Shown here: one piece after another, positions 25,537-35,609 of the stretch
Layout of the letters: every line of letters starts with the position of its first letter
How positions within the stretch are numbered: position 1 is the first letter of the stretch
NCBI RefSeq assembly: GCF_025938155.1
Contig: NZ_JAPCZG010000003.1
Location: 124,001-188,000 of the forward strand
Length of the DNA stretch: 64,000 nt
Source: Novosphingobium sp. KCTC 2891
GTDB lineage: Bacteria > Pseudomonadota > Alphaproteobacteria > Sphingomonadales > Sphingomonadaceae
Reading direction: 5' to 3'
Notes under the pieces: model-generated
The model's input: the letters and a program-made list of their open reading frames with translations, nothing else
What the model was told of the DNA's origin: nothing
The model's database searches: none
Position numbers and translations under genes: made by a program

Positions 25537-26663
25537 TTCCTGTCCGCCCCGGCCTGGGCCCGCTGCCACGCCTGCTCGCGCCGGGCCACGTCGGCGCGCA
25601 GGTTTGCCCAGAACAACGGCACATCATAGACGTGGTAATTGTTGCCGGGCAGCACGAACGGACCCATCTGCGGCGGATCGCCAACCATCAGCAGCCCGGT
25701 TCGGGCATCGCAGCGGGCGGGGACTGCGCGGGGCACGAGCTTTCCTTCGGTAAGGTCCGCCGCCGGAACCATCGTGCCGAGGTTCGCGGCGGCCGCCGCC
25801 GTGCTGCCCGTCGAGCCGGTCAGCGGGTTGAAGCAGAGCGTCGGCTCGGACTTGCGAGGCTGCCCGTCCAGCCCTGCCTGCGCGCGCCATGCATCGATCA
25901 TCATCGACGGATCGGCCGGCTCGGCAAAGCTCAGCCAGCTGGCCACGCACCCCGTGCGCTGCGGCGAATCGCACGCCGGCATTCCCATGGCGGGCAGGTC
26001 GTGACCTGCGGAAACCGGCCAGCCAATGGCATAGACGGCGACCACCCGCGCGGCGAGCGGCGTGCCTTTCACCCTGTCGCGCACCAGCCGCATCAGTTGG
26101 AGCGCGCCCTGGCTGTGCCCGGCGAGCACGATTGGCGCGCCCTGCGGCACTTGCGCGACGAATGCGTCGAATGCGAGCGAGACGTCGCCATAAGCGAGTT
26201 CCAGCGCGCGCTGCGCCTCGGGCCGGTCGGTCAGGAACGCGCCGAAGGCGGCCTGCCGGTAGCGCGGCACCCACACCGGGCCGGCGGCGTTGAACGCGCT
26301 GGCCATGCCGCGCACGAACAGGCCGGCGCGGAACCGCGAATCGGCATCGTCCAGCGGGCCGTTCCAGTGATTGCGCGCGAGGTAGCTGGTGGGATGGACG
26401 AAGAAGACCCAGGCCTGTCCCACGCGTCCGCGCGCGGCGCCTTCCGGCACGTATTGCGCGGGATCGTCCTTGACGCCGGGCCGCGAAATCCACGCATCAG
26501 GCTGACCGTAGTAGTCTGCGGGCAGGGGGGCCTGCTGCTCGAACGCGCCGCGCGGGACGAAGGCGAAGCGGGTCAGCTCCTTCGACCAGAATCGCAGCAC
26601 GAGCAGCGCGGCGAGCGCCAGGACGATCAGGATGGCGATGAAATAGAGGAACTTGCGCGCCAA
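25533..26663 (-). CDS. DUF3089 alpha/beta-hydrolase-like membrane-anchored protein
   Basis: A 376-residue protein with an uncleaved N-terminal hydrophobic anchor ([21 protein letters not shown]) and a DUF3089 domain facing the periplasm. It has [10 protein letters not shown] (oxyanion-side strand), [17 protein letters not shown] (nucleophile elbow GHSQG) and a C-terminal [17 protein letters not shown] carrying the probable catalytic His. A lipase- or esterase-like activity is expected from the fold; no substrate is known for the family. Starts 3 bp after the AI-2E permease gene and is coupled to ruvX. Confidence 0.85.
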   Translation of the reverse strand: MARKFLYFIAILIVLALAALLVLRFWSKELTRFAFVPRGAFEQQAPLPADYYGQPDAWISRPGVKDDPAQYVPEGAARGRVGQAWVFFVHPTSYLARNHWNGPLDDADSRFRAGLFVRGMASAFNAAGPVWVPRYRQAAFGAFLTDRPEAQRALELAYGDVSLAFDAFVAQVPQGAPIVLAGHSQGALQLMRLVRDRVKGTPLAARVVAVYAIGWPVSAGHDLPAMGMPACDSPQRTGCVASWLSFAEPADPSMMIDAWRAQAGLDGQPRKSEPTLCFNPLTGSTGSTAAAAANLGTMVPAADLTEGKLVPRAVPARCDARTGLLMVGDPPQMGPFVLPGNNYHVYDVPLFWANLRADVARREQAWQRAQAGADRK

Positions 26664-26666
26664 GGC

Positions 26667-27731
26667 CTATGCACTCCCGTTGGCGAGCTGGTCGTTCTTT
26701 TCCGCCTGTCGTTCCAGCGCGATCTTCAGCATGGCGACGATTGGATCGGCCAGCGCGAGGCCCAGAATGCCGAACATCACGCCAAAGATCAGCTGTGCGC
26801 CGAGCACGAGCGCGGGGGCGAGATCGGCGGTGCGCTTGGCCACCATCGGCACGATGATGTTGCCGTCCACGGTCTGCACCACGAAATAGACGATCACGCA
26901 GTAGATGCCCATCGCGGTGCCGCCGGAAAAGCCGACCATGACCATCAGCAGACCCGAAATCGGTGCGCCGATATTGGGCAGGAAGGCGAGCAGGCCAGTC
27001 AGCAGGCCCAGCAGCGCGGCCATCGGCACGCCATAAATGGCGAGCGCCAGCCATGTTGCCACACCTTCGACCGCCATGCCGACCATGCGCCCGAACAGCA
27101 GCATCCGCAGCGAACGCCCCATCCGGTGCGCGGTGCCGTGGAACCGCTCGCGGCTTTCCTCGGGCAGCATCCACGCGAAGCCGCGCCGATAGATGTCCGG
27201 CTCCAGCACGAAGTAGATGCCCAGGATCATGATGAGGAACGCGGTGGTGAAGCCGCCGAAAATCCCGCCCAGCGCGCGGGTGACCGGACCCACCCCGCCG
27301 ATCACCTGTTCCGCAACCTTGGAGAAGTCCGCGCGTTCGAGGAAGATGCCGCGTCCGTGCGCCCAATCGAGCAGGCGCTGTGCCTGCGTTTCGACGATGG
27401 CGGGCATTTCCGCCGCCTGCACCGCGATCTGGTTGCCCGCAAAGGTCACCAGCCAGACGAGGAACCCGACGGCCAGCAGAAGGACGATGGCGATGCGAAA
27501 GCCCCGCGGCAGGGGCAGCACCCGGCCCAGCAGTCGCTGTCCGCCGTCGATCATGGCGGCGAACACCACGCCGCCGAAAATCACCATCAGCGGCTGGGCC
27601 AGAAATACCGCCAGAGCGACCAGCGCGATCATGCCGATCCACACAGCCGCCTTCTTGGCTTCCTGGCGGACGGTGTCGTCATGGATGTCGGTCGGGCCGG
27701 TTCTGGCCGGCCGGCTGTTGTCCCCGTTCAT
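26667..27731 (-). CDS. AI-2E transporter family (PerM/YhhQ-like) permease
   Basis: Inner-membrane protein of 354 residues with seven to eight hydrophobic segments, including VWIGMIALVALAVFLAQPLMV and FGGFTTAFLIMILGIYFVLEP, and the conserved C-terminal stretch GNIIVPMVAKRTADLAPALVL. Members include the AI-2 exporter TqsA and Na+/H+ antiporter-like proteins, so the family name does not establish AI-2 export. Its ATG overlaps the lepB stop (ATGA), consistent with the same transcript. Confidence 0.88.
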   Translation of the reverse strand: MNGDNSRPARTGPTDIHDDTVRQEAKKAAVWIGMIALVALAVFLAQPLMVIFGGVVFAAMIDGGQRLLGRVLPLPRGFRIAIVLLLAVGFLVWLVTFAGNQIAVQAAEMPAIVETQAQRLLDWAHGRGIFLERADFSKVAEQVIGGVGPVTRALGGIFGGFTTAFLIMILGIYFVLEPDIYRRGFAWMLPEESRERFHGTAHRMGRSLRMLLFGRMVGMAVEGVATWLALAIYGVPMAALLGLLTGLLAFLPNIGAPISGLLMVMVGFSGGTAMGIYCVIVYFVVQTVDGNIIVPMVAKRTADLAPALVLGAQLIFGVMFGILGLALADPIVAMLKIALERQAEKNDQLANGSA

Positions 27732-28639
27732 TCTTGGCTCCCCCCGTTCCGCACGGTCTGCGTCGGAACGACCATCGGGCGCAGTCTGTTCCACGACCGC
27801 CCGGGACGCAAGGCGGGCCACCACGTTGCCGGGTTCCACGTCTCGTTGCCATCGAGCGAGAACGTGGTGAATTCCGCACGGCCGCCGACGCTCGAAAGCG
27901 GGACCGGTCCGCCAAGTCCCTTTTCCTCGATCGGCGCGCGGCTGTCCGCCGAATGATCGCGATTGTCGCCCATCAGGAAGACGTAGCCCTGGGGCACTTT
28001 GGTCTCGGGATAGTTGTCGAGCGGCTGCTGCTTGTGGTCGATCACGCGGTAGGTCGCGCCGTTGGGCAGCGTTTCGCGCAGGATCGGCAGTTCGCAATAG
28101 AATCGCCCGTCGGTCGCACGGTAGCGCAGTCCCGGAAACTCCTCCGGCTCGCACGGCTGGTTGGCGTCTGCCGGCAATTCCAGTGGTGGTTCAACCACTT
28201 GCGGAACCGGCTTGCCATTGAGCACGATCTGTCCGTTCACCACCGCGATGCGGTCGCCCGGCAGCGCGACGACGCGCTTGATGTAGTCCTCGTCGCGGTC
28301 GGGCGGGACAACGATCACCACGTCGCCATATTCCGGCGTTCGGCCCAGCAGCCGTTCGTGCGAGCGGGGCAGCACGTGGAAGGAAGCGGACACCCACGAC
28401 CAGCCATAGGGATATTTGGACACGACCAGCCTGTCGCCGACGAGCAGGTTCGGCATCATCGATATCGACGGAATGTAGAATGGCTTGGCGATGAAGGAAT
28501 GGAATGCGATCACCGCGATCAGCATCATGGCAAGGCCGCGCACTTCCGCCAGCCAGTTGACGCTCTGCGGCGGATCGTCCTCGTCCGCAGTGGAATGCGG
28601 GGGAGGGGTGCCGGTCCCCTCGTTCGGCGGCTCGCTCAA
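27728..28639 (-). CDS. lepB: signal peptidase I
   Basis: Membrane-bound Ser/Lys protease that removes Sec signal peptides. It has 303 residues, with one N-terminal membrane segment ([19 protein letters not shown]), nucleophile Ser60 in IPSISMMP, general base Lys121 in [11 protein letters not shown] and the [11 protein letters not shown] motif. The usual PSGSM reads PSISM here, a mild deviation. The long hydrophilic cytoplasmic N-tail and Pro-rich C-tail are typical of alphaproteobacteria. It is coupled by 4-bp overlaps to acpS upstream and the permease downstream. Confidence 0.96.
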   Translation of the reverse strand: MSEPPNEGTGTPPPHSTADEDDPPQSVNWLAEVRGLAMMLIAVIAFHSFIAKPFYIPSISMMPNLLVGDRLVVSKYPYGWSWVSASFHVLPRSHERLLGRTPEYGDVVIVVPPDRDEDYIKRVVALPGDRIAVVNGQIVLNGKPVPQVVEPPLELPADANQPCEPEEFPGLRYRATDGRFYCELPILRETLPNGATYRVIDHKQQPLDNYPETKVPQGYVFLMGDNRDHSADSRAPIEEKGLGGPVPLSSVGGRAEFTTFSLDGNETWNPATWWPALRPGRSWNRLRPMVVPTQTVRNGGSQE

Positions 28640-29067
28640 GCGTCACCAATGTCGTGCGAGGGAACTGCAAGCGGCCGGGCCTCGATCACTACGAACGCCT
28701 GCGCCCAGGGATGGTCGTCGGTCAGCGTCAGGTGAACCACTGCTTCATGCCCGGCGGGCGTGATCGCGGCGAGCCGCGCGGCAGCGCCGCCTGTCAGTGC
28801 AAGCGTGGGCGCGCCGGAACGCGCATTGACCACACCGATATCCTTCATGAAGACGCCCGCCTTGAAGCCGGTGCCGACCGCCTTGGAGAACGCTTCCTTC
28901 GCGGCGAATCGCTTGGCGTAGGTGCCGGCGCGGGTGAACGGTCGCCGCGCGGCCTTGGCGCGCTCCACCTCGGTGAACACGCGCTTTTCGAAGCGTTCGC
29001 CGAAGCGGTCCAGAGAGGACTGAATTCGCTCGATATTGCAGAGGTCGGAACCCAGCCCGATGATCAC
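28636..29067 (-). CDS. acpS: holo-[acyl-carrier-protein] synthase
   Basis: Transfers 4'-phosphopantetheine from CoA to acyl carrier protein. It has 143 residues. The Mg-binding motif [14 protein letters not shown] and the signature [18 protein letters not shown] are intact. Lies 11 bp after pdxJ, the conserved pdxJ-acpS-lepB order of many alphaproteobacteria. Confidence 0.96.
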   Translation of the reverse strand: MIIGLGSDLCNIERIQSSLDRFGERFEKRVFTEVERAKAARRPFTRAGTYAKRFAAKEAFSKAVGTGFKAGVFMKDIGVVNARSGAPTLALTGGAAARLAAITPAGHEAVVHLTLTDDHPWAQAFVVIEARPLAVPSHDIGDA

Positions 29068-29078
29068 GCCCGTGGCCC

Positions 29079-29834
29079 TTACCGTGCTTCGTCCATCAGC
29101 TCGCGCATTCGGCGCACGCTGGCTTCCAGCCCGGTGAAGATCGCCTCGCCGATCAGGTAGTGGCCGATGTTCAGCTCGGCCAGCTGCGGGATGGCGGCGA
29201 CCGGCTGAACGTTGTCATAGGTCAGGCCGTGGCCGGCGTGCGGCTCGATCCCGTTGCGCGCGGCGAGCGCGGCCATGTCGGCAATGCGGCGCAGTTCGGC
29301 GGCGCGCGCCTCGCCCGTCGCATGGGCATATTCGCCGGTGTGCAGTTCCACGACCGGTGCGCCCAGCTTCATCGCCGCCTCGATCTGGCGCGGCTCCGGC
29401 GCGATGAACAGGCTGACGCGAATGCCCGCATCGGACAGGCGCGCGACGATCGGGGCCAGCCGGTTGTGCTGCCCCGCCGCGTCCAGCCCGCCCTCGGTCG
29501 TGCGCTCCTCGCGCCGCTCGGGCACGATGCAGGCGGCGTGCGGCTTGTGGCGCAGCGCGATGGCGAGCATTTCCTCGGTCGCGGCCATTTCCAGGTTCAG
29601 CGGCAGGTCGGTCGCGGCCTGGATGCGCGCCAGATCCTCGTCGCGAATGTGCCGCCGGTCCTCACGAAGGTGCGCGGTGATACCGTCGCCGCCCACCGCC
29701 GCGACGATTTCCGCCGCGCGCACGGGATCGGGATGCGCGCCGCCGCGTGCGTTGCGGATGGTGGCGACGTGGTCGATGTTGACGCCAAGCCGCAGGCGGC
29801 CCGGCCCGAGGTGACCCGGAATGAGCGCGCTCAT
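29079..29834 (-). CDS. pdxJ: pyridoxine 5'-phosphate synthase
   Basis: Condenses 1-deoxyxylulose 5-phosphate with 3-amino-2-oxopropyl phosphate to make pyridoxine 5'-phosphate in the DXP-dependent vitamin B6 pathway. It has 251 residues, a TIM barrel. [53 protein letters not shown] and AGHGLTYDN are the family's conserved segments, with the active-site His and Glu residues present. It is 13 bp downstream of pyrE. Confidence 0.96.
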   Translation of the reverse strand: MSALIPGHLGPGRLRLGVNIDHVATIRNARGGAHPDPVRAAEIVAAVGGDGITAHLREDRRHIRDEDLARIQAATDLPLNLEMAATEEMLAIALRHKPHAACIVPERREERTTEGGLDAAGQHNRLAPIVARLSDAGIRVSLFIAPEPRQIEAAMKLGAPVVELHTGEYAHATGEARAAELRRIADMAALAARNGIEPHAGHGLTYDNVQPVAAIPQLAELNIGHYLIGEAIFTGLEASVRRMRELMDEAR

Positions 29835-29847
29835 GCTTGTTGGCTCC

Positions 29848-30432
29848 TTACGCCGCCGCCCGGCTGCCCGGCTTCACCGCCGGAGTCGCGGCCAGTTCCG
29901 CGGGAAGTTCGTCGGGCGCATAAGTCGGGAAGTTGAGCGCGACGAGCGGGTAGAAGGGCACCCCCAGGTCCACGCTGCCGGCAGACCGATCAACCAGCGA
30001 AGCGGCCGCGATGACCACGCCGCCCGCGTCCTCGATGGCCTTGATCGCCTCGCGGCTGGAAAGGCCCGTCGTGACCACGTCCTCCACCATCAGCACCTTG
30101 TCACCCGGCGTCAGCGCAAATCCGCGGCGCAGTTCGAAGGTGCCGGTGGGGCGCTCGACGAACATCGCCTCGACGCCCAGCGCTCGGCCCATTTCGTGGC
30201 CGATGATCACGCCGCCCATCGCGGGCGAGACGACCTTCTGGATCTGCTGGCGTACTTCGCGCGGGATTTTCGCAGCGGTCGCGGCGGCAAGGCGCGAGGC
30301 GCGCATCGGGTCCATCAGAACGCGGGCGCATTGCAGGTAATGTGCGCTGTGCCGCCCTGACGAGAGAAGGAAATGACCTTCGAGCAGGGCCTGGCTGGCC
30401 CGGAATTCGGCGAGGATTTCGTCTTCCTGCAT
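29848..30432 (-). CDS. pyrE: orotate phosphoribosyltransferase
   Basis: Makes orotidine 5'-phosphate from orotate and PRPP in pyrimidine synthesis. It has 194 residues from the ATG at 30432. The PRPP-binding motif [14 protein letters not shown] and the flexible-loop FELRRGF region are intact. First gene of the leftward run to the thioesterases. A candidate -10 element (TATAAT on the minus strand) lies about 35 bp before the start, and the leader shares a 242-bp divergent region with coxB. Confidence 0.94.
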   Translation of the reverse strand: MQEDEILAEFRASQALLEGHFLLSSGRHSAHYLQCARVLMDPMRASRLAAATAAKIPREVRQQIQKVVSPAMGGVIIGHEMGRALGVEAMFVERPTGTFELRRGFALTPGDKVLMVEDVVTTGLSSREAIKAIEDAGGVVIAAASLVDRSAGSVDLGVPFYPLVALNFPTYAPDELPAELAATPAVKPGSRAAA

Positions 30433-30466
30433 GGCGCTTCCGTCGGCTGCCGCGATGCGGTGCGGC

Positions 30467-30472
30467 ATTATA
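30467..30472 (-). promoter_or_regulatory. candidate -10 element for the pyrE operon
   Basis: Minus-strand TATAAT within CATATATATAATG, a sharp AT-rich island 35 bp before pyrE. No convincing -35 is seen at 16-18 bp, so only the -10 is proposed. Confidence 0.4.
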
Positions 30473-30534
30473 TATATGGGATGCGCCGCAATGGCCCGCC
30501 GGCAGCGCTGCCGCAAGCCTTTTCGACAGCTTTG

Positions 30535-30592
30535 CCAACCCTCAAAAATATGCGCAGTGGCGCTTGAGGGTTGGGACGAGCCCGCGTATAGG
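30535..30592 (+). promoter_or_regulatory. coxB promoter with overlapping 11-bp inverted repeat
   Basis: TTGAGG (30564-30569), 17-bp spacer, TATAGG (30587-30592) forms a sigma70-like promoter 83 bp before coxB. CCAACCCTCAA (30535-30545) and TTGAGGGTTGG (30564-30574) are a perfect 11-bp inverted repeat with an 18-bp gap whose right arm covers the -35, so a dimeric regulator or DNA loop could control the oxidase operon. Confidence 0.5.
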
Positions 30593-30674
30593 CCGGTCCA
30601 ATCGAGGGAATTAGAGGGGTTGCGCGCGCGTCTCATTGACGCAGCGCAAACAGGGAAAAGCGGAACATTCGACG

Positions 30675-31733
30675 ATGAGTCTTGCCGATACCGCCCGCGC
30701 CACGGGCAAAGCGATCCGGACCCTGGGCCTTGCCGCCGCGCTGAGCTTCGCCCCGGCGGCGATGGCAGCTCCGGCTGCTGCGCCCACGCCGGCTGCCACG
30801 GCTGCGGCCGCTCCTGCTGCCGATGCCGCCAAGGCTTCGCCGGCTACTGCCGACGCCGGCGGTTATGTTCCGATGAAGCCCACGCCGGGCAAGGGGCAGC
30901 CCGTCGATGGTCGCATGACCTTCCAGGACCAGTATTCGCCCACGGGCAAGCAGGCCCTGGCGATGCACGACTACGTGCTGTTCCCGATCATCGTGGCGAT
31001 CACCTTCCTGGTGCTGGTGCTGCTGCTGGTCGTGATGGCCCGCTTCAACCGCCGCGCCAATCCGGTCGCTTCGAAGACCAGCCACAACACGCTGATCGAA
31101 GTGATCTGGACGCTGGTTCCGGTGCTGATCCTGGTGGTCATCGCGGTGCCGTCGATCCGTCTGCTCGCGCAGCAGTACAAGCCGGCGCCGAAGGGCGCGC
31201 TGACCGTCAAGGTTACCGGCTACCAGTGGTACTGGGGTTACACCTATCCGGACAACGGCGGCTTCGAGGTCATCTCGAACATGCTGCCCGACGAAGAAGC
31301 GATCAAGCGTGGCGAGCCGCCCCAGCTTGCCGCTGACGCCCGCATGGTCGTCCCCGTGGGCGAGCCGATCCGTCTCCAGACGACCGGTGCCGACGTGATC
31401 CACTCGTTCGCCGTGCCTTCGCTGTGGTTCAAGCTGGACGCGGTTCCGGGGCGGATCAACGAGAAGGTCCTCATCGTGAACGAGCCGGGCGTCTATTACG
31501 GCCAGTGCTCGGAACTGTGCGGCGTCCGCCACGGCTATATGCCGATCGTGGTCGAAGCCCTTCCGCGGCCCAAGTTCGAAGCCTGGGTCAAGGCGCAGGG
31601 TGGCACCGTTGGTGCCGCCGCCGCCGCTCCGGCCGCAGCGGCGCCTGCTGCTGCTCCCGCCGCTGCCACGCCTGCCGCCGCCGCGGTGCCCGCAGCCCCG
31701 GCTGCCGACGCCTCCGCCGCGCCGGCCGCGTAA
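30675..31733 (+). CDS. coxB: cytochrome c oxidase subunit II
   Basis: CuA-bearing subunit that accepts electrons from cytochrome c in the periplasm. It has 352 residues from the ATG at 30675. A signal peptide is followed by an Ala/Pro-rich stretch, two membrane helices (LFPIIVAITFLVLVLLLVVM and IEVIWTLVPVLILVVIAVPS), the YQWYWGY motif, the first CuA His in VIHSFAVPS and the CuA loop CSELCGVRHGYM. About 50 C-terminal residues are almost pure Ala/Pro, an unusual low-complexity tail. An upstream TTG at 30636 would remove the signal context and is less likely. Confidence 0.95.
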   Translation: MSLADTARATGKAIRTLGLAAALSFAPAAMAAPAAAPTPAATAAAAPAADAAKASPATADAGGYVPMKPTPGKGQPVDGRMTFQDQYSPTGKQALAMHDYVLFPIIVAITFLVLVLLLVVMARFNRRANPVASKTSHNTLIEVIWTLVPVLILVVIAVPSIRLLAQQYKPAPKGALTVKVTGYQWYWGYTYPDNGGFEVISNMLPDEEAIKRGEPPQLAADARMVVPVGEPIRLQTTGADVIHSFAVPSLWFKLDAVPGRINEKVLIVNEPGVYYGQCSELCGVRHGYMPIVVEALPRPKFEAWVKAQGGTVGAAAAAPAAAAPAAAPAAATPAAAAVPAAPAADASAAPAA

Positions 31734-31760
31734 GAGATTTCAGGACAAGGTTCGCAAGCC

Positions 31761-33446
31761 ATGGCTTCCATTCCAGCCGACCACGAAACCTTCGATGCGC
31801 ATCACGATGCGCACGATCATGATCACAAGCCGGCGTTCTTCGCCCGCTGGTTCATGTCGACCAACCACAAGGACATCGGCACGATGTACCTGATCTTCGC
31901 GATTTTCGCGGGGATCATCGGTGGTGCCGTCTCGGGCATGATGCGCGCCGAGCTGGCCCAGCCGGGCATCCAGTATCTTGGTATTTTTGCCCAGTTCCTG
32001 GGTGAAAAGAACCCGAGCTTTGACCAGCAGCTCCACCTGTGGAACGTGCTGATCACGGCGCACGGGCTGATCATGGTGTTCTTCATGGTCATGCCGGCGA
32101 TCATCGGTGGCTTCGGCAACTGGTTCGTGCCGCTCATGATCGGCGCGCCCGACATGGCCTTCCCGCGCATGAACAACATCTCGTTCTGGCTGACGGTCGC
32201 AGGCTTCTGCTCGCTCATGCTGTCGGCCTTCGTGCCTGGCGGTGTCGGCAACGGCGCCGGTACCGGCTGGACGGTCTATGCGCCGCTGTCGACCTCCGGG
32301 TCGGTTGGCCCCGCAGTCGACTTCGGCATCTTCTCGCTCCACCTTGCTGGCGCGGGTTCGATCCTGGGTGCGGTCAACTTCATCACCACCATCTTCAACA
32401 TGCGCGCGCCGGGCATGACCCTGCACAAGATGCCGCTGTTCGTGTGGTCGGTGCTCGTTACCGCGTTCCTGCTGCTGCTCTCGCTGCCGGTTCTCGCCGC
32501 CGCGATCACCATGCTGCTGACCGACCGCAACTTCGGCACGACCTTCTTCGATCCCGCCGGCGGCGGTGACCCGGTCCTCTACCAGCACCTGTTCTGGTTC
32601 TTCGGCCACCCCGAAGTGTACATCATGATTCTGCCGGGCTTCGGCATGATCAGCCAGATCATCTCGACCTTCTCCAAGAAGCCGGTGTTCGGCTACCTCG
32701 GCATGGCCTACGCCATGGTCGCGATCGGTGTCGTCGGCTTCATCGTGTGGGCGCACCACATGTACACCACCGGCCTCGACGTGAACACGAAGATGTACTT
32801 CACCGCAGCGACTATGGTCATCGCGGTTCCGACCGGCATCAAGATCTTCTCGTGGATCGCGACGATGTGGGGTGGCAGCATCGAGTTCAAGTCGCCGATG
32901 GTCTGGGCGATCGGCTTCATCTTCCTGTTCACCATGGGCGGCGTCACTGGCGTCGTGCTCGCCAACGGCGGCATCGACGACAACGTGCAGGACACCTACT
33001 ACGTGGTGGGTCACTTCCACTACGTGCTGTCGCTGGGTGCGGTGACTTCGCTCTTCGCCGGGTTCTTCTACTGGTTCCCGAAGATGAGCGGCCGGATGCA
33101 CTCGGAGTTCCTCAGCCACCTGCAGTTCTGGGTGTTCTTCGTCGGCGTGAACACGATCTTCTTCCCGATGCACTTCCTGGGCGTGCAGGGTATGCCGCGC
33201 CGCTACCCCGACTACGCACCGGCGTTCGAGTACTGGAACAAGATCTCGTCGATCGGCTACGAGATCATGGCCGTCTCGGTGGTGATCTTCCTGATCAACA
33301 TCGCCTACGCGTTCATTGGTGGCCGCAAGGCTGAAGCGAACTACTGGGGCGAAGGCGCAACCACGCTCGAGTGGACGCTGTCCTCGCCGCCGCCGTTCCA
33401 CCAGTTCGAGACCCTTCCGGTCATCGACGACGCGGCGCACCACTAA
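31761..33446 (+). CDS. coxA: cytochrome c oxidase subunit I
   Basis: Catalytic heme a / heme a3-CuB subunit of an aa3-type oxidase, 561 residues with twelve membrane helices. [18 protein letters not shown] holds the CuB His and the cross-linked Tyr of the K channel. [23 protein letters not shown] (heme and CuB histidines) and [20 protein letters not shown] (D-channel region) are intact. The N-terminus has a His/Asp-rich cytoplasmic tail ([13 protein letters not shown]). It starts 27 bp after coxB and is followed by a terminator. Confidence 0.97.
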   Translation: MASIPADHETFDAHHDAHDHDHKPAFFARWFMSTNHKDIGTMYLIFAIFAGIIGGAVSGMMRAELAQPGIQYLGIFAQFLGEKNPSFDQQLHLWNVLITAHGLIMVFFMVMPAIIGGFGNWFVPLMIGAPDMAFPRMNNISFWLTVAGFCSLMLSAFVPGGVGNGAGTGWTVYAPLSTSGSVGPAVDFGIFSLHLAGAGSILGAVNFITTIFNMRAPGMTLHKMPLFVWSVLVTAFLLLLSLPVLAAAITMLLTDRNFGTTFFDPAGGGDPVLYQHLFWFFGHPEVYIMILPGFGMISQIISTFSKKPVFGYLGMAYAMVAIGVVGFIVWAHHMYTTGLDVNTKMYFTAATMVIAVPTGIKIFSWIATMWGGSIEFKSPMVWAIGFIFLFTMGGVTGVVLANGGIDDNVQDTYYVVGHFHYVLSLGAVTSLFAGFFYWFPKMSGRMHSEFLSHLQFWVFFVGVNTIFFPMHFLGVQGMPRRYPDYAPAFEYWNKISSIGYEIMAVSVVIFLINIAYAFIGGRKAEANYWGEGATTLEWTLSSPPPFHQFETLPVIDDAAHH

Positions 33447-33474
33447 GGCTAGGCCGCAAGGCTGAACCATGAAG

Positions 33475-33502
33475 CACCCCGGTGGCAACACCGGGGTGTT
33501 TT
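33475..33502 (+). terminator. rho-independent terminator after coxA
   Basis: CACCCCGGTG, loop GCAA, CACCGGGGTG, then TTTTCG. It splits the oxidase genes: subunits I and II lie before it, assembly factors and subunit III after. Confidence 0.88.
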
Positions 33503-33595
33503 CGTTTGGACTGCTGTCGCGCGCTCATGTCGATTGCTGTTTGCAACGCGTTTATCGTGCGATAGGTCGGCAAAAAGACAGAGAGGACGATCCCC

Positions 33596-34561
33596 ATGCC
33601 CGAACTCCGTATGATCGATGCCGGCGAAGTGCGCCTGCGCGCCGCTGTAGAAGGCCAGGGTCCGCTGGTCATCATGGTCCATGGCTTTCCCGAAAGCTGG
33701 TATTCATGGCGCCACCAGATTGGCCCTGTCGCGGCTGCCGGCTTCACCGCCTGCGCGATCGACGTGCGCGGCTATGGCGGGTCGGACAAGCCGCAGCCGG
33801 TCGAAGCCTATGCCATGGAGCACATCATCCGCGACCTGGTGGGGGTGGCCGATGCGCTGCAGCCGGGCGAACCGGTTATCCTCGTGGGGCACGATTGGGG
33901 CGCGCCGATCGTGTGGAACTCGGCCTTTACGCGGCCGGACCGCTTCAAGGCCGTAGCGGGCTTGTCCGTCCCCTTCGCGGGGGCGCCCACACGCGCGTTC
34001 ACCGATGTGTTCCGCGAGCTGTTCACGGCCAAGGGCATCTTCTTCTACCAGGAATACTTCCAGCAGCCGGGCAAGGCGGAGGCCGAACTGGAGGCCGATG
34101 TGCGCCGGTTCCTGCGTGTGTTCCTCCACTCGATCTCGGGCGAGGCCCCGGCGGGAGCCTGGCCGCTCAAGCCAGTCGATTCGCTGCTGCTTGAAGGACT
34201 GCCCGAGCCGGAGCGGTTCCCGCCGTGGCTGAGTGAAGCCGATCTCGATTTCTATGTGGGCGAATTCACGGCGTCGGGCCTGCGCGGTCCGCTCAACCGT
34301 TACCGCAACCACGAAAACGACTACGCCTTCCTCAGGGCGTGGGAAGGCAAGACGCTGGACCAGCCCGCGCTGTTCATTGGCGGCACCAAGGATCCGGCCA
34401 GCACGCTGTTCGGCCAGGTGGCCGATCCGACCGCGATGATGCGCCAGTTCGCGCCCAACGTGGAAGGCCACATGCTCGAAGGGTGCGGCCACTGGACGCA
34501 GCAGGAGCGTCCGGAGGAGGTCAACCGGCTGCTGATCGACTGGCTGGGACGCGTCCGCTGA
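33596..34561 (+). CDS. epoxide-hydrolase-like alpha/beta hydrolase
   Basis: Soluble 321-residue hydrolase of the epoxide hydrolase branch. It has the oxyanion motif HGFPESWYSW, nucleophile Asp in LVGHDWGAPIVW, an acid Asp near GGTKDPAS and the catalytic His in GCGHWTQQERP. Tyr residues in the cap (FYQEYF, LDFYVGEF) could activate an epoxide; haloalkane dehalogenase activity is a less likely alternative. It sits between coxA and ctaB, preceded by a terminator, so it interrupts the usual oxidase gene order and probably has its own promoter. AGAGAGGA precedes the ATG. Confidence 0.9.
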   Translation: MPELRMIDAGEVRLRAAVEGQGPLVIMVHGFPESWYSWRHQIGPVAAAGFTACAIDVRGYGGSDKPQPVEAYAMEHIIRDLVGVADALQPGEPVILVGHDWGAPIVWNSAFTRPDRFKAVAGLSVPFAGAPTRAFTDVFRELFTAKGIFFYQEYFQQPGKAEAELEADVRRFLRVFLHSISGEAPAGAWPLKPVDSLLLEGLPEPERFPPWLSEADLDFYVGEFTASGLRGPLNRYRNHENDYAFLRAWEGKTLDQPALFIGGTKDPASTLFGQVADPTAMMRQFAPNVEGHMLEGCGHWTQQERPEEVNRLLIDWLGRVR

Positions 34562-34675
34562 ATCGAGCACGCAAAATGCCGCCGGAAATGCTTGAGCGGA
34601 AAAGAAATATTCAAGTGACGGGACGGTCTGTCGCATGGGCCGCGGGGCGGCCTTCCCCTTGCGGCGCAAGCGGAC

Positions 34676-34689
34676 TATAGGCCGGCCCA
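34676..34689 (+). promoter_or_regulatory. promoter-like motif before ctaB shared with coxB leader
   Basis: TATAGGCCGGCCCA matches TATAGGCCGGTCCA at 30587-30600 in 13 of 14 bases. It lies 6 bp before the ctaB start; the best -35 at 17 bp is weak (TTCCCC). If it is a -10, the ctaB transcript has almost no leader. Confidence 0.35.
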
Positions 34690-34694
34690 CAGAC

Positions 34695-35609
34695 ATGGAA
34701 TCCGCCCGTACGCTCTCGCTGCCCGCCGAATGGCGGGACTTCTTCGCGCTGACCAAGCCGCGGGTGATGACGCTTGTCATCTTCACCGGGCTGTGCGGCC
34801 TTCTGGCCGCGCCCGGGAGCATCCACCCGGTGCTGGCTTTCACCGCGATCCTCTGCATCGCGGTGGGCGCAGGCGGCGCCGCCGCGCTGAACCAGTGGTG
34901 GGAAGCGGACATCGACGCCGGCATGAAGCGGACCGCACAGCGGCCGCTGCCGGCAGGGCGTATGGAACGCGAATCGGCGCGCGATTTCGGCTTTGCGCTG
35001 TCGGGCGGTTCCGTCCTGGTCATGGGGCTGGCCAACGGCTGGCTTCCCGCCGCGATCCTGGCCTTCTCGATCTTCTACTACGCGTGGATCTACACTGTGT
35101 GGCTCAAGCCGCGCACGCCGCAGAACATCGTCATTGGCGGTGGGGCCGGGGCCTTCCCGCCGCTGATCGGATGGGTCGCGGTGACCGGGCACATCACGCT
35201 GATGCCTGTGCTGCTGTTCCTCATCATTTTCTTCTGGACCCCGCCGCATTTCTGGGCGCTCGCGCTGTTCGTGCAGACCGACTACGCCAAGGTGGGCATC
35301 CCGATGATGCCGGTGGTGGCGGGGGAAGCTTCCACGCGCCGCCAGATCCTGATCTACGCCGCGCTGCTGCTGCCCCTCGCGCTCGTTCCGTGGATGATCG
35401 GCGGCACGGGCGTTGTCTACGGTGCGTCGGCGCTGCTGCTGGGCATCGTGTTCCTTGCTCTGTCTACCAAGGTTGGACTGCGGCGCAGCGTGCCGGGGGA
35501 CGGGATGCTGCCGGAAAAGCGGCTGTTCGCGTTCTCGATTCTTTATCTTTTCGCGCTGTTTGCGGTGCTTGTCGCCGATCGCTTCGCGACCCTTCAGGGC
35601 TGGCAATGA
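34695..35609 (+). CDS. ctaB: heme o synthase (protoheme IX farnesyltransferase)
   Basis: Membrane prenyltransferase that farnesylates heme b to heme o, the precursor of heme a. It has 304 residues and about nine helices. The first Asp-rich motif is [20 protein letters not shown], and the second conserved loop [27 protein letters not shown] is intact. The start at 34695 is preferred over an upstream ATG at 34635 because the added residues are not family-like. Followed by the CoxF-like gene with overlapping stop and start (ATGATG). Confidence 0.95.
   Translation: MESARTLSLPAEWRDFFALTKPRVMTLVIFTGLCGLLAAPGSIHPVLAFTAILCIAVGAGGAAALNQWWEADIDAGMKRTAQRPLPAGRMERESARDFGFALSGGSVLVMGLANGWLPAAILAFSIFYYAWIYTVWLKPRTPQNIVIGGGAGAFPPLIGWVAVTGHITLMPVLLFLIIFFWTPPHFWALALFVQTDYAKVGIPMMPVVAGEASTRRQILIYAALLLPLALVPWMIGGTGVVYGASALLLGIVFLALSTKVGLRRSVPGDGMLPEKRLFAFSILYLFALFAVLVADRFATLQGWQ

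Noticed and set aside
25632..27956. A 774-codon plus-strand frame across the DUF3089, AI-2E permease and lepB genes
   Set aside because: Antisense to three recognisable, tightly coupled genes; low-complexity His/Gln/Arg composition and no motif.
31740..33491. A 583-codon frame antisense to coxA
   Set aside because: Complete coincidence with the oxidase subunit I gene; His/Asp/Arg-rich shadow.
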